Source: Clostridia bacterium (GTDB lineage Bacteria; Bacillota; Peptococcia; DRI-13; UBA5745). Taken from it: a DNA stretch of 64,000 bases. Under the pieces are notes generated by a model. The model did not search any database and had not been told where the DNA came from. It saw nothing but the letters and a program-made list of their open reading frames with translations. Positions 7,366 through 15,082 of the stretch are shown here, one piece after another. Both the position numbers and the translations under genes were made by a program. The stretch is taken from contig JAHDPO010000002.1 in NCBI GenBank assembly GCA_018434325.1, positions 124,001 through 188,000 on the forward strand. Direction: 5' to 3'. Numbering within the stretch: the stretch's first letter is position 1; each line of letters starts with the position of its first letter.

Positions 7366-8370
7366 GATGTCGAGAAACATCAAGGGGCCGCCACCGGTAT
7401 GGATAAACAGGACGTTTGCATTCTGGGGGAGGAAGCCCTTGGCAACCAAATCCAGATAGCCGGCCATGGTTTTGCCCGTGTATACTGGGTCCAGGAATAT
7501 TGCCTCTGTCTGAGCCAGCAATTTTATGGCCTGCCAGCATTCCTCGGTGGGTATGCCGTAGCCCTGGCCAACGTAGGAGGAATCCATAATAAAATCACTG
7601 CCGTCTATTCGGTAAGGATAGCCCAACTCCGCCGCATCCTTGTTGAATTCCTCCACAACCAGCGCCGTGACCTCTTCGGAGGAGCGGGAAGCGGATATAC
7701 CGATAACCTTTGCCGGCAGATCATAGGCCTTAGTGCCCAGAAGCAGTCCGGCCAGGGTGCCGCCCATGCCGGCGGTTACGATGATATGGTCAATTTTTTC
7801 ACCCAGAGCGGCCATTTGCTCCTTAATTTCCGCTACTGCCGCACAATAGCTGGCGGTGCCCTGGAGGGAACGGCCTCCCCTGGGGATAACGAAGGGCTTC
7901 TTGCCTTGAGCGATGAGCCAACGGCAGAGCTCTTCTATTTTTTTGTCGCCGGCCCTGCGGCGGGCTTGGGGAAGACTCTCCCCTTCTAACGACTGCACAG
8001 GATCGATGTAAACGAAATTTGTGCCCAGCCAAGACTGCAAAACAGCATTGCCTTCCAAATGGTCTTTTTCTTCTTCGGTAATTACCAGATAATAATCAAA
8101 GTCCTCTTTGGCGCAGGCGGCGGCGGTGAGGCGGCCGTGATTGGTCTGGCAGTCGCCGGAGGTAATGACGGTATCGGCTCCTTCTTTTTTAGCCTGGCCC
8201 AGCAGATATTCCAACATTCTCGTTTTGTTGCCGCCGTAGGCCAGGCCGGTCAGATCATCCCGTTTCATGAACAAACGGGGGCCGCCCACCAGGCTTCTGA
8301 GCTTTTTCAGTTCGTCGATAGGGGTAGGCAGATTTGCCAGTTTAACCTTGGGCAGATTTTCCACAACCAT
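7318..8370 (-). CDS. PLP enzyme of the D-cysteine desulfhydrase/ACC deaminase/L-cysteate sulfo-lyase family
   Basis: This is a 350-residue fold-type II PLP enzyme. The PLP lysine is Lys49 in YGGNKTRMLEYLL. Characterised relatives release ammonia and pyruvate or 2-oxobutyrate from D-cysteine, L-cysteate or ACC. The region usually written as Q-S-N-H, where the serine is catalytic in ACC deaminase, reads CQTNHGR here (Thr76), so ACC deaminase activity is unlikely. It is the last gene of the six-gene operon, 14 bp after the SuyB/UxaA-like gene. That neighbour makes a C-S bond cleaving role (D-cysteine or L-cysteate) attractive; this is inference. Its 3' end was copied to 6441-6519. Confidence 0.8.
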   Translation of the reverse strand: MVVENLPKVKLANLPTPIDELKKLRSLVGGPRLFMKRDDLTGLAYGGNKTRMLEYLLGQAKKEGADTVITSGDCQTNHGRLTAAACAKEDFDYYLVITEEEKDHLEGNAVLQSWLGTNFVYIDPVQSLEGESLPQARRRAGDKKIEELCRWLIAQGKKPFVIPRGGRSLQGTASYCAAVAEIKEQMAALGEKIDHIIVTAGMGGTLAGLLLGTKAYDLPAKVIGISASRSSEEVTALVVEEFNKDAAELGYPYRIDGSDFIMDSSYVGQGYGIPTEECWQAIKLLAQTEAIFLDPVYTGKTMAGYLDLVAKGFLPQNANVLFIHTGGGPLMFLDIVNDKAREMQQTWLQP

Positions 8371-8384
8371 TGTACAATCCCCCT

Positions 8385-9563
8385 CTAAATCACCGGTCCC
8401 AGCATATGGATATCGATGGAGCTGAAATATTGGATGGCCTCGTTCTTGGTCATCTCTCCCGAGAGAACCCTCAGCATTTTTTGGAAGGTCTCCTCCCCCA
8501 CCTCTTCGATGGTCTTTTCCCCGGTAATGATCAAACCTGCGTTAATGTCCATATCTTCGCTCATATGGGCATAGGTATGGGGATTGCCGCAGATTTTAAT
8601 GACCGGCATACTGGGAAAACCCTGGGGGGCGCCCCGGCCTGTGGAAAACATCATAAACTGAGCGCCGCTGCAGGCCATGCCGGTGAGAATCTCCGGCTCC
8701 CGGCCCGGCGTATCTTTGATCCATAAGCCTTTTTCCGTGGTGACGGCTTGGGGATAATCCAAAACTCCCTGAATAGGACGGGAGCCGGATTTCATGATGG
8801 CCCCCAGACTTTTTTCTTCAATGGAGGACAGTCCGCCGGCAATATTGCCGGGGGTGGGCTGGCCCTTGCGCATATCGCAGCCCAGGCTCTTAGCCCGCTT
8901 TTCCATATCATCCACAATTTGCAGGATCTTAGCGCCCACCTCGGGGGTAACTCCCCGGCGGGCCAAAAGATGCTCGCCACCGATGAATTCGGTGGTTTCG
9001 CCGAAGATCACGGTAGCGCCCAAATCCACCAGCTTATCGGCCACATAGCCGATGACGCAGTTGGAAGCCATGCCGCTGGTGGCGTCGGAGGCGCCGCATT
9101 TGATGGCCATTACCACCTTGCTGATGGGGCAAGGCGTTCTTTGACAGCTGCTGGCCTCAATCACCAGCCGGCGGGCAAAATCCGTGCCGGCCTGGATGGC
9201 CTTGGAAACGCCGCCCAGGGCCTGAATATGGATGATTTCCACGTGCTTGCCGGTGGCGGCAATTTCTTCGACCATCCGCTGATGATCGGTACCCTCGCAG
9301 CCCAGGCTGACCACCAGCACATTGGCTACGTTGGGGCTCTTGCCGATGCTGATCAGCGTATCCGTCACCCGCTCCAGATCAGGAGGCAGCTGGCAGCAGC
9401 CCTGGTGATGGAGATAAGTTACCGTACCCTGTACCTGATGGCAAATAGCCATAGCCACGTCGTTGGCACAGGTGACACTGGGAATGACGGCGGTAAAGTT
9501 GCGGGCTCCCGCCTTGCCGTCGGGGCGGAGATAGCCCATGAATTCAGGATTGGTTGTCGCCAT
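8385..9563 (-). CDS. UxaA-family lyase, large subunit (altronate dehydratase or SuyB-like sulfolactate sulfo-lyase)
   Basis: The 392-residue product corresponds to the C-terminal catalytic part of altronate dehydratase, beginning with the family signature GYLRPDGKAGARNF. It is rich in conserved cysteine and histidine segments (HHQGCCQLP, SLGCEG, KCGASDATSG, FSTGRGAPQGFP) that fit a metal-dependent lyase. In full-length UxaA the SAF domain is fused to this part; here it is a separate upstream gene, as in SuyAB, the (2R)-3-sulfolactate sulfo-lyase. Its ATG overlaps the small subunit's TGA by one base. Substrate cannot be fixed by sequence alone; a hydroxyacid dehydratase is equally possible. 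Confidence 0.8.
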   Translation of the reverse strand: MATTNPEFMGYLRPDGKAGARNFTAVIPSVTCANDVAMAICHQVQGTVTYLHHQGCCQLPPDLERVTDTLISIGKSPNVANVLVVSLGCEGTDHQRMVEEIAATGKHVEIIHIQALGGVSKAIQAGTDFARRLVIEASSCQRTPCPISKVVMAIKCGASDATSGMASNCVIGYVADKLVDLGATVIFGETTEFIGGEHLLARRGVTPEVGAKILQIVDDMEKRAKSLGCDMRKGQPTPGNIAGGLSSIEEKSLGAIMKSGSRPIQGVLDYPQAVTTEKGLWIKDTPGREPEILTGMACSGAQFMMFSTGRGAPQGFPSMPVIKICGNPHTYAHMSEDMDINAGLIITGEKTIEEVGEETFQKMLRVLSGEMTKNEAIQYFSSIDIHMLGPVI

Positions 9564-9871
9564 CAGTTATTCTCCTTCCAGTCGCCCCGGCCCCGCTTGC
9601 TGTCAAGATTATGGACGTGGACGTATTCACCCTTGCCGATTTGCCGGCTGGCCATACCGATGGCTTCGCCGTATTTAATGATATCCTGGCCCGGAGCAAT
9701 ATCCGCCAGGGCAATCTTATGGCCGTAAGGGATGTCTCCCAAAACGGTCATGGTCCGGCTTCCGCCTTTTTTGTCGCGAACCTCTACTTCGTCGTTTTTA
9801 CTGACGCCTTCCGCAAAAATGGTGGCCACATTATCCAGATCATTTACTTTCAGGGCAATATTGAGAGCCAT
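9563..9871 (-). CDS. UxaA-family lyase, small SAF-domain subunit (SuyA-like)
   Basis: This 102-residue protein is a single SAF domain, equal to the N-terminal part of altronate dehydratase (LGDIPYGHKIALADIAPG, KYGEAIGMA). It should form a complex with the large subunit encoded immediately downstream. AAAGGAGAGG precedes the ATG. The split arrangement is found in sulfolactate sulfo-lyase and in several uncharacterised UxaA pairs. Confidence 0.82.
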   Translation of the reverse strand: MALNIALKVNDLDNVATIFAEGVSKNDEVEVRDKKGGSRTMTVLGDIPYGHKIALADIAPGQDIIKYGEAIGMASRQIGKGEYVHVHNLDSKRGRGDWKENN

Positions 9872-9900
9872 GGCTTCCTCTCCTTTTTTATTACGATTAT

Positions 9901-11181
9901 TTATTGGGGTTTGGCGATTAAAACGCTGACGCCGTCGGGGATCACAACTACGGCGGCATTCTTGCCTTTCAGATTATAAGCAATGGCCAAGGCTTCATCA
10001 AGATTCTGGGCGGGAATCATATTGGCGCTTCTGACTTCCTCAGCGCTTAAGCCCGAAGTAACCAGAATGACCTGATGCTTTTTCAGGATCCGGGCGTAAA
10101 TCTGGGCACACCACTGTTCGGGAATGGTTTCCTTGGCGGGAATCTTCGCGAGATATTCGTCGATGGCTGCCGGCGGCCCCAGCTTGATCAGCTTCTCAAA
10201 GTAGCTGCCGCCCATACCGTCGGCACAGCCGCAGCACATGATGATTACGCCGTCTTCACCGGCGCAGGCCTCGGCCGTAGTCACCGCCTTAGGGCTCTGA
10301 TAAAGGTTTTGGTCCAAAGGATAGCCGCCGTTGCCGGTGATCACGATATCGCCGGTGACGGCAGGATATTGGGAAAGGCTGCGGACGAAGTCCACACCCC
10401 GGTCATGGGCCGCTTCCAAATCTCCCGCAAAGGCGCCGATGATTTTTTTCTCGCTGTCCAGAGCTACGTTGAGAATAAAAGCTGTATGAACCCGGCGGGC
10501 CGCCACGATCATATCCTGATGAATGGGGTTGTTTTCTAAAATACCCGTTTGGGAATAGGGGCTGGCAATCGCTTTATAGCTGTGATTTTCGTTTACCGTT
10601 TCCTGGCTGCAGATCCCCGGCAGAATGCTTTTGCGGCCGCCGGAAAAACCGGCAAAGAAGTGAGGCTCAATAAAGCCTTCGGCAATCAGCAGGTCGCAAT
10701 CCACCGCCAGCCGGTTAACCAAAAAGCCGGCGCCGGAGGGCAGAATACCCTGATCCACAAATTGGCCGGGATCAAAGGCGTCGTTAATGGCAATTTTCTC
10801 ATAATCTACAATATGGCCGCCAAACATCTGCCGCTGCTCTTCTGCCGTGGTGGCCCGATGGAGGCCCGTAGCAATCAAGATGGTGATTTCCGCCGCCGGA
10901 TTGCCTTTTCTGATCTCCGCCAGCAAGAGGGGCAGAGTAATTTTGCTGGGTACTGCCCGGGTGTGATCGCTGGTTATCAGCGTGATTTTCTTTTTTCCTT
11001 TAGCTAGCTCTTGCAGTCTCGGTGTGGCCAGGGGATGTTCCAGGGCAGCCAGGACTACTTGTTCCTGGCTGCCGCTGAAATCCGATACGTAAGGCTTGGC
11101 GGAAATTATGGCCTTTAAGTTTCTTTCCTCTATGTGCAAATCCAGAGAGGAAGTATGGTAAGGAATTTTTATGGTTTTCAT
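9901..11181 (-). CDS. LarA-type nickel-pincer 2-hydroxyacid racemase
   Basis: The 426-residue product is a full-length LarA homologue. The residues important in Lactiplantibacillus LarA fall at identical positions: Asp72 and Arg75 in DHTR, His108, His174, Lys184 in GGRKSILPG, His200, Gln295 and Lys298. It should therefore bind the nickel-pincer nucleotide and racemise or epimerise a 2-hydroxyacid. LarA homologues act on lactate, malate, phenyllactate, hydroxyglutarate or sugar acids, so the substrate is open. The maturation genes larB, larC and larE are not in the window. It sits between a transporter gene (2 bp gap) and a split lyase, which suggests that it supplies the lyase with the correct isomer. 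Confidence 0.88.
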   Translation of the reverse strand: MKTIKIPYHTSSLDLHIEERNLKAIISAKPYVSDFSGSQEQVVLAALEHPLATPRLQELAKGKKKITLITSDHTRAVPSKITLPLLLAEIRKGNPAAEITILIATGLHRATTAEEQRQMFGGHIVDYEKIAINDAFDPGQFVDQGILPSGAGFLVNRLAVDCDLLIAEGFIEPHFFAGFSGGRKSILPGICSQETVNENHSYKAIASPYSQTGILENNPIHQDMIVAARRVHTAFILNVALDSEKKIIGAFAGDLEAAHDRGVDFVRSLSQYPAVTGDIVITGNGGYPLDQNLYQSPKAVTTAEACAGEDGVIIMCCGCADGMGGSYFEKLIKLGPPAAIDEYLAKIPAKETIPEQWCAQIYARILKKHQVILVTSGLSAEEVRSANMIPAQNLDEALAIAYNLKGKNAAVVVIPDGVSVLIAKPQ

Positions 11182-11183
11182 GG

Positions 11184-12605
11184 TTATTCAGCTGCCGTTG
11201 TCGGAATGGGGCAGCCCAGGGGGATTGCTTCGCCGTTTTCATCCAGCTCGGGATAGAACTCCACTCCCTCTTTTTCCTCTTTGGTTTTCAGCAGCTCAAA
11301 TTGAATGGTGACAACGGTTGCAATCAGCAGCAGAACCAAATAATAGGAATGTCCCATAATGGTGAGAGGCGAAAGGGAAGTCAAGGTCACGGCCAGCATG
11401 ATCTGGCCGCCGTGGGGCAGGAAGCCCTGAATCACGCAAGAGATGATATCCAGCAAGGAAGCCAGCCGCTGGGGAGCTACGCCGAATTTTTTGGCAATAG
11501 GTTTGGTCAAAGGCGCTGCAATCAGGATGGCGATGGTATTGTTGGCCATACAGGCATCCAGAATACCGGTAATGCCCAGGATGGAGTATTGAGCGCCCTT
11601 GCGGCTTTTCACATTGCTGTTGAATAAAGTGGTCAGCCAGTGGGTGCCGCCCATATCCCTGACCAGGCCGGTGAGACCCCGCATCAGGATGGTGACGATG
11701 ACGATGGAAAGCATGCCGGCGATACCGGAGGCTACCGATTTGGCGAAGGTGACGAAGGTCATGGAGCCGGTGAGGCCGCCGACCAGGCCGGCCAGAACGG
11801 TACCGCCAAACAAAACCACCAGCACGTCGACGCCGGCGATAGCCAGTGCCAAAACGGCAATATAGGGCACTACTTTGATTAGCTCAAAAGGAAAGGGGCC
11901 TTCCAGCTGAGCGCCGGCGCCGCCGACAATAGTGTAGACAACCATGGCTAAAAGGGCTGCCGGCAAAGCGATCAGCAGGTTCATCCGGAATTTGTCCTTC
12001 ATTTCGCAGCCGGCGCCCCGGGTGGCGGCAATGGTGGTATCGGAGATAACGGACAGATTATCACCGAACATACCGCCGCCCACAACTGCCGAGATACAGA
12101 TGGCCATATCCAGGCCGGTGATCTCGGATAAACCTACGGCAATGGGGCCGATGGCGGCGATAGTGCCCATGGAGGTGCCCATTGCTGTGGCGACGAAGGA
12201 AGAAATCAAAAATATGCCGGCCAGGATAAAGCGACTGGGTACGTAGGTAAGACCCAGATTAACGGTAGAGGTGACGCCGCCCATTTCTTTGGCCACGCCG
12301 GCAAAGGCGCCGGCCAAGATGAAAATCAGAACCATCAGCATAACGCCGGGATCACCGCAGGCTGTGGAAAAGCTGTCGGTTTTCACGGAAAAGCTTCTTT
12401 TGCCCATAAGCAGGCCCACAAGGACGCCGGCCATCAGGGCTGTTTCACGGGGTATCTGTCTGAAGGGCTCCGGTACGCCCATCAAAGTAAAAATTAAACC
12501 GGCGCCAACATAGAGGCCCAAAAAGACAAGGAGAGGTAAGAAGGCTAACCCGCCCAGATTTTTTTCTTCAGTGATCAGAGGCTTAATTTTTTTATTGTCG
12601 CTCAT
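11184..12605 (-). CDS. NhaC-family Na+/H+ or organic acid antiporter
   Basis: This integral membrane protein of 473 residues has about eleven hydrophobic segments and family motifs such as GTSMGTIAAIGPI and GGGMFGDNLSVISDTT. NhaC relatives include Na+/H+ antiporters and MleN, which exchanges malate for lactate with Na+/H+. In this operon of hydroxyacid and amino acid enzymes, uptake of an anionic substrate is more likely than pH homeostasis; that is inference. AGGGG precedes the ATG. The PLP enzyme gene ends 57 bp upstream. Confidence 0.85.
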   Translation of the reverse strand: MSDNKKIKPLITEEKNLGGLAFLPLLVFLGLYVGAGLIFTLMGVPEPFRQIPRETALMAGVLVGLLMGKRSFSVKTDSFSTACGDPGVMLMVLIFILAGAFAGVAKEMGGVTSTVNLGLTYVPSRFILAGIFLISSFVATAMGTSMGTIAAIGPIAVGLSEITGLDMAICISAVVGGGMFGDNLSVISDTTIAATRGAGCEMKDKFRMNLLIALPAALLAMVVYTIVGGAGAQLEGPFPFELIKVVPYIAVLALAIAGVDVLVVLFGGTVLAGLVGGLTGSMTFVTFAKSVASGIAGMLSIVIVTILMRGLTGLVRDMGGTHWLTTLFNSNVKSRKGAQYSILGITGILDACMANNTIAILIAAPLTKPIAKKFGVAPQRLASLLDIISCVIQGFLPHGGQIMLAVTLTSLSPLTIMGHSYYLVLLLIATVVTIQFELLKTKEEKEGVEFYPELDENGEAIPLGCPIPTTAAE

Positions 12606-12661
12606 TATTTGACCCCTTTTCTCTTAATCATCGATGGGTGCAGTCTTATCGGCGAAAGGTT

Positions 12662-13876
12662 TTACATGGCGGCAAAAGCCCGTTCAAAATCGGCAATCAA
12701 ATCCTCGACATTTTCCAGACCAACGGACATACGGATCAGGCCGTCGCTGATGGAGGCGGCTTCTCTTGCTTCTTTGGGCACGCTGGCGTGGGTCATGCTG
12801 GCGGGATGCTGGATCAGGGTATCGGGATCACCCAAGGATACGGCAATGCTGGGAATGGTCAGGGTATTGAGCAGCTTGATGCCCGCATCGTAGCTGGAAA
12901 GGCCATTGATTCCATCTACTTCAAAGGCCACCATACCGGTATAGTAACCGTTCATTTGCTCTTTGGCCAGGTCATGCTGGGGATGGTCGGCCAGACCAGG
13001 ATAGTAAACCTTCTTGATGTGCTTGTTGCCGGCCAGATACTGGGCGAAAGCCATGGCATTATTGCAGTGCTGTCGTACCCTTAAAGAAAGGGTTTTCATG
13101 CCCCGCAGCACCAGGAAAGAGCTATGGGGAGAAGGCGGCGTGCCGCAGATCTTGGTAACACCGTTGCCTCTGACCAGAGCAATATCCGCTTTGCTGCCTA
13201 CTACCAGGCCCCCCAGCACATCGCCGTGGCCGTTCAGGTATTTGGTGACGGAATGAACCACCATGTCTGCTCCTAACTTGAGGGGGAATTGCAGGGGCGG
13301 GGGAGCGAAGGTATTGTCCACCACCAGCTTGATGCCCTTAGCCTTGGTGATTGCCGCCATTTTTTTAATGTCCGTTACCACCATCAGGGGGTTGGTGGGG
13401 GTCTCAAAATAAAGCAGCTTGGTGTTGGGTCTGATGGCTGCTTCTACGGCAGCGGCGTCGCTGGTATCCACATAGCTTACGTCGATACCGAATTGAATCA
13501 GATTAGTGCGCATAACCACGGAGGTACCGCCATAGACGCAATCACCGCAAATCACATGATCGCCGGTCTTGAGAAAAGCCACCATAACGGCGCCGATAGC
13601 GCCCATGCCGGAAGCGGTGGCGACAGCATCCTCTCCGCCTTCCAGGGCGGCGATTTTGATTTCCAGAGCCCGGTTAGTGGGATTGCCGCTGCGGGAATAG
13701 ACAAAGCCGGGAATGGTTTTGGCAAACTTGCCCTGGCCTTCCTCTACGGTTTCAAAGCAGAAGGTGGAGGTTTGATAGATGGGCGTAGCCAAAGCGCCGC
13801 TTTCTTTGTCAGGTCCTTGGCCGGCATGGATCATCAGGGTTTCAAAGCCGACATTGGTAAGATCGATTTTGCTCAT
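12662..13876 (-). CDS. Cys/Met metabolism PLP enzyme (gamma-lyase-like, active-site Cys replaced by Gly)
   Basis: This 404-residue fold-type I PLP enzyme has Lys212 in HSVTKYLNGHGD as the PLP residue and Tyr115 as the usual tyrosine. The position of the MGL-specific cysteine is Gly117 (CVYGGTSVVM), so it is not a canonical methionine gamma-lyase. Cystathionine, homocysteine or another thioether or amino acid with a gamma or beta leaving group could be the substrate. It is the first gene of the operon, with AAAAGGAGG upstream of the ATG, and is divergent from the LysR gene. Confidence 0.82.
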   Translation of the reverse strand: MSKIDLTNVGFETLMIHAGQGPDKESGALATPIYQTSTFCFETVEEGQGKFAKTIPGFVYSRSGNPTNRALEIKIAALEGGEDAVATASGMGAIGAVMVAFLKTGDHVICGDCVYGGTSVVMRTNLIQFGIDVSYVDTSDAAAVEAAIRPNTKLLYFETPTNPLMVVTDIKKMAAITKAKGIKLVVDNTFAPPPLQFPLKLGADMVVHSVTKYLNGHGDVLGGLVVGSKADIALVRGNGVTKICGTPPSPHSSFLVLRGMKTLSLRVRQHCNNAMAFAQYLAGNKHIKKVYYPGLADHPQHDLAKEQMNGYYTGMVAFEVDGINGLSSYDAGIKLLNTLTIPSIAVSLGDPDTLIQHPASMTHASVPKEAREAASISDGLIRMSVGLENVEDLIADFERAFAAM

Positions 13877-13933
13877 AGGGGGATCCCTCCTTTTCGAAAT
13901 TAAGGACTATCCCTGCTCCGGGATTGTCCACTC

Positions 13934-13996
13934 CTATGTTAATATAGCAAATTAGCCAACTATATAGAATTATGAAAAAACTATGCTTTGCCATAG
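13934..13996. promoter_or_regulatory. Divergent promoter region with three CTAT...ATAG palindromes
   Basis: Between the operon and the LysR gene lie CTAT-N6-ATAG (13934-13947), CTATATAG (13960-13967) and CTATG-N6-CATAG (13981-13996). The region is AT-rich, unlike its surroundings. Such spaced inverted repeats fit LysR-type operators controlling both directions. The repeats are directly visible; their function is inferred. Confidence 0.55.
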
Positions 13997-14063
13997 GAAA
14001 AACGTATGCATAATTTTATAAAATATGATATATTATATAAACTATGACCTTGAAATCTAAAAA

Positions 14064-14996
14064 ATGAGGAGGCTTACGATGACTTTGCAGCAAATACGTT
14101 ACGTTCTTGCTATCTTAAAATATGGCTCGATAAGCAAGGCTGCCCAAGAGATTTGTATTGCCCAGCCTCATTTGAGCAGCACCTTAAAAGACTTGGAAAA
14201 GGAACTGGGCATAACGATTTTCTCCAGAAGCAGAAAGGGTGTGGAGCTGACTGCCGAGGGTAAGGAGTTTTTAAGCTTCGCCAAGCCCCTTTTGGCCCAG
14301 GAAGAAAAAATTCTGGAGCTTTATTCAAGGAATACTTCTAAGCCCGCATTCAATTTCTCGCTGTCGACACAGCGCTATCCTTTTGTCATCAAAGCCTTTT
14401 TTGAACTTTTTCATAGCTATGAACCGGAACAATATGAAATCCATCTCCGGGAAGTCGATATGCGCAATGTAATCAATGATGTGTTCAACGGTAAAAGCGA
14501 TATCGGAATTATTTTTCTTTCCAATACCACAGAAGGCTTTATGCGCAGGCATTTGGCGGCCAAAGGCTTGGAATTTCATCTGATCAAGGAGATTACGCCT
14601 TGCGTGTTTTTTAGGAAGACCCACCCCATGGCTGAAAAAGAATCGGTCACTTTGGAAGAAATGAGCGCATTTCCTTTTGCTTCTTTTGAATCGGAAACCC
14701 CGGCTTCTCCGGAATTTTCGGAGGAAGTATTTTTTTACAATTTTTCCACAGCGAAAAAGAATCTTTTTGTGGTGGACAGGGCTACCATGATGGGTATCCT
14801 TACCCATACGGAGGCTTTCTCCATAGGAACCGGCATACTGCCGGTGGGCTTTGCCGGCCCGCAGCTGGTAAGCCGGCCCATCAGGGGTCATGAGAAAGAA
14901 ATTAAGTTGGGCTGGATCCACCATATGGATTGCAGTCCCAATGAAATATTTTGTGAGTTTATTGAAAGAGTGAAGGCTGTCCTCGAAAAATGCTAA
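14064..14996 (+). CDS. LysR-family transcriptional regulator
   Basis: The product has an N-terminal winged helix (about residues 4-66, with the typical SISKAAQEICIAQPHLSSTL). A substrate-binding domain follows (about 90-305). It is divergent from the LarA/lyase operon with 187 bp between, the usual layout for a LysR regulator of a neighbouring catabolic operon. An ATG a few codons further (14079) is also possible, as GGAGG lies 6 bases before it. A hairpin follows the stop codon. The inducer is unknown; a substrate or intermediate of the operon is likely. Confidence 0.88.
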   Translation: MRRLTMTLQQIRYVLAILKYGSISKAAQEICIAQPHLSSTLKDLEKELGITIFSRSRKGVELTAEGKEFLSFAKPLLAQEEKILELYSRNTSKPAFNFSLSTQRYPFVIKAFFELFHSYEPEQYEIHLREVDMRNVINDVFNGKSDIGIIFLSNTTEGFMRRHLAAKGLEFHLIKEITPCVFFRKTHPMAEKESVTLEEMSAFPFASFESETPASPEFSEEVFFYNFSTAKKNLFVVDRATMMGILTHTEAFSIGTGILPVGFAGPQLVSRPIRGHEKEIKLGWIHHMDCSPNEIFCEFIERVKAVLEKC

Positions 14997-15001
14997 AAAC
15001 A

Positions 15002-15033
15002 ACGGCTTCGGTTTCCCGGAGCCGTCTGCTTTT
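15002..15033 (+). terminator. Terminator of the LysR gene
   Basis: ACGGCTTCGG and CCGGAGCCGT pair around tttc, with one G-T pair, followed by a short T run. It lies between convergent genes. Confidence 0.6.
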
Positions 15034-15082
15034 GCCGCTTTTGCCGCTGTCGTCGCTGTAGCTGCTGCGGCTATCCCGGCCT

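Noticed and set aside
8748-9728. Long plus-strand open frame of 326 codons opposite the UxaA-type lyase genes
   Set aside because: It is antisense to well-recognised genes, has histidine- and glycine-rich low-complexity composition and no ribosome binding site.
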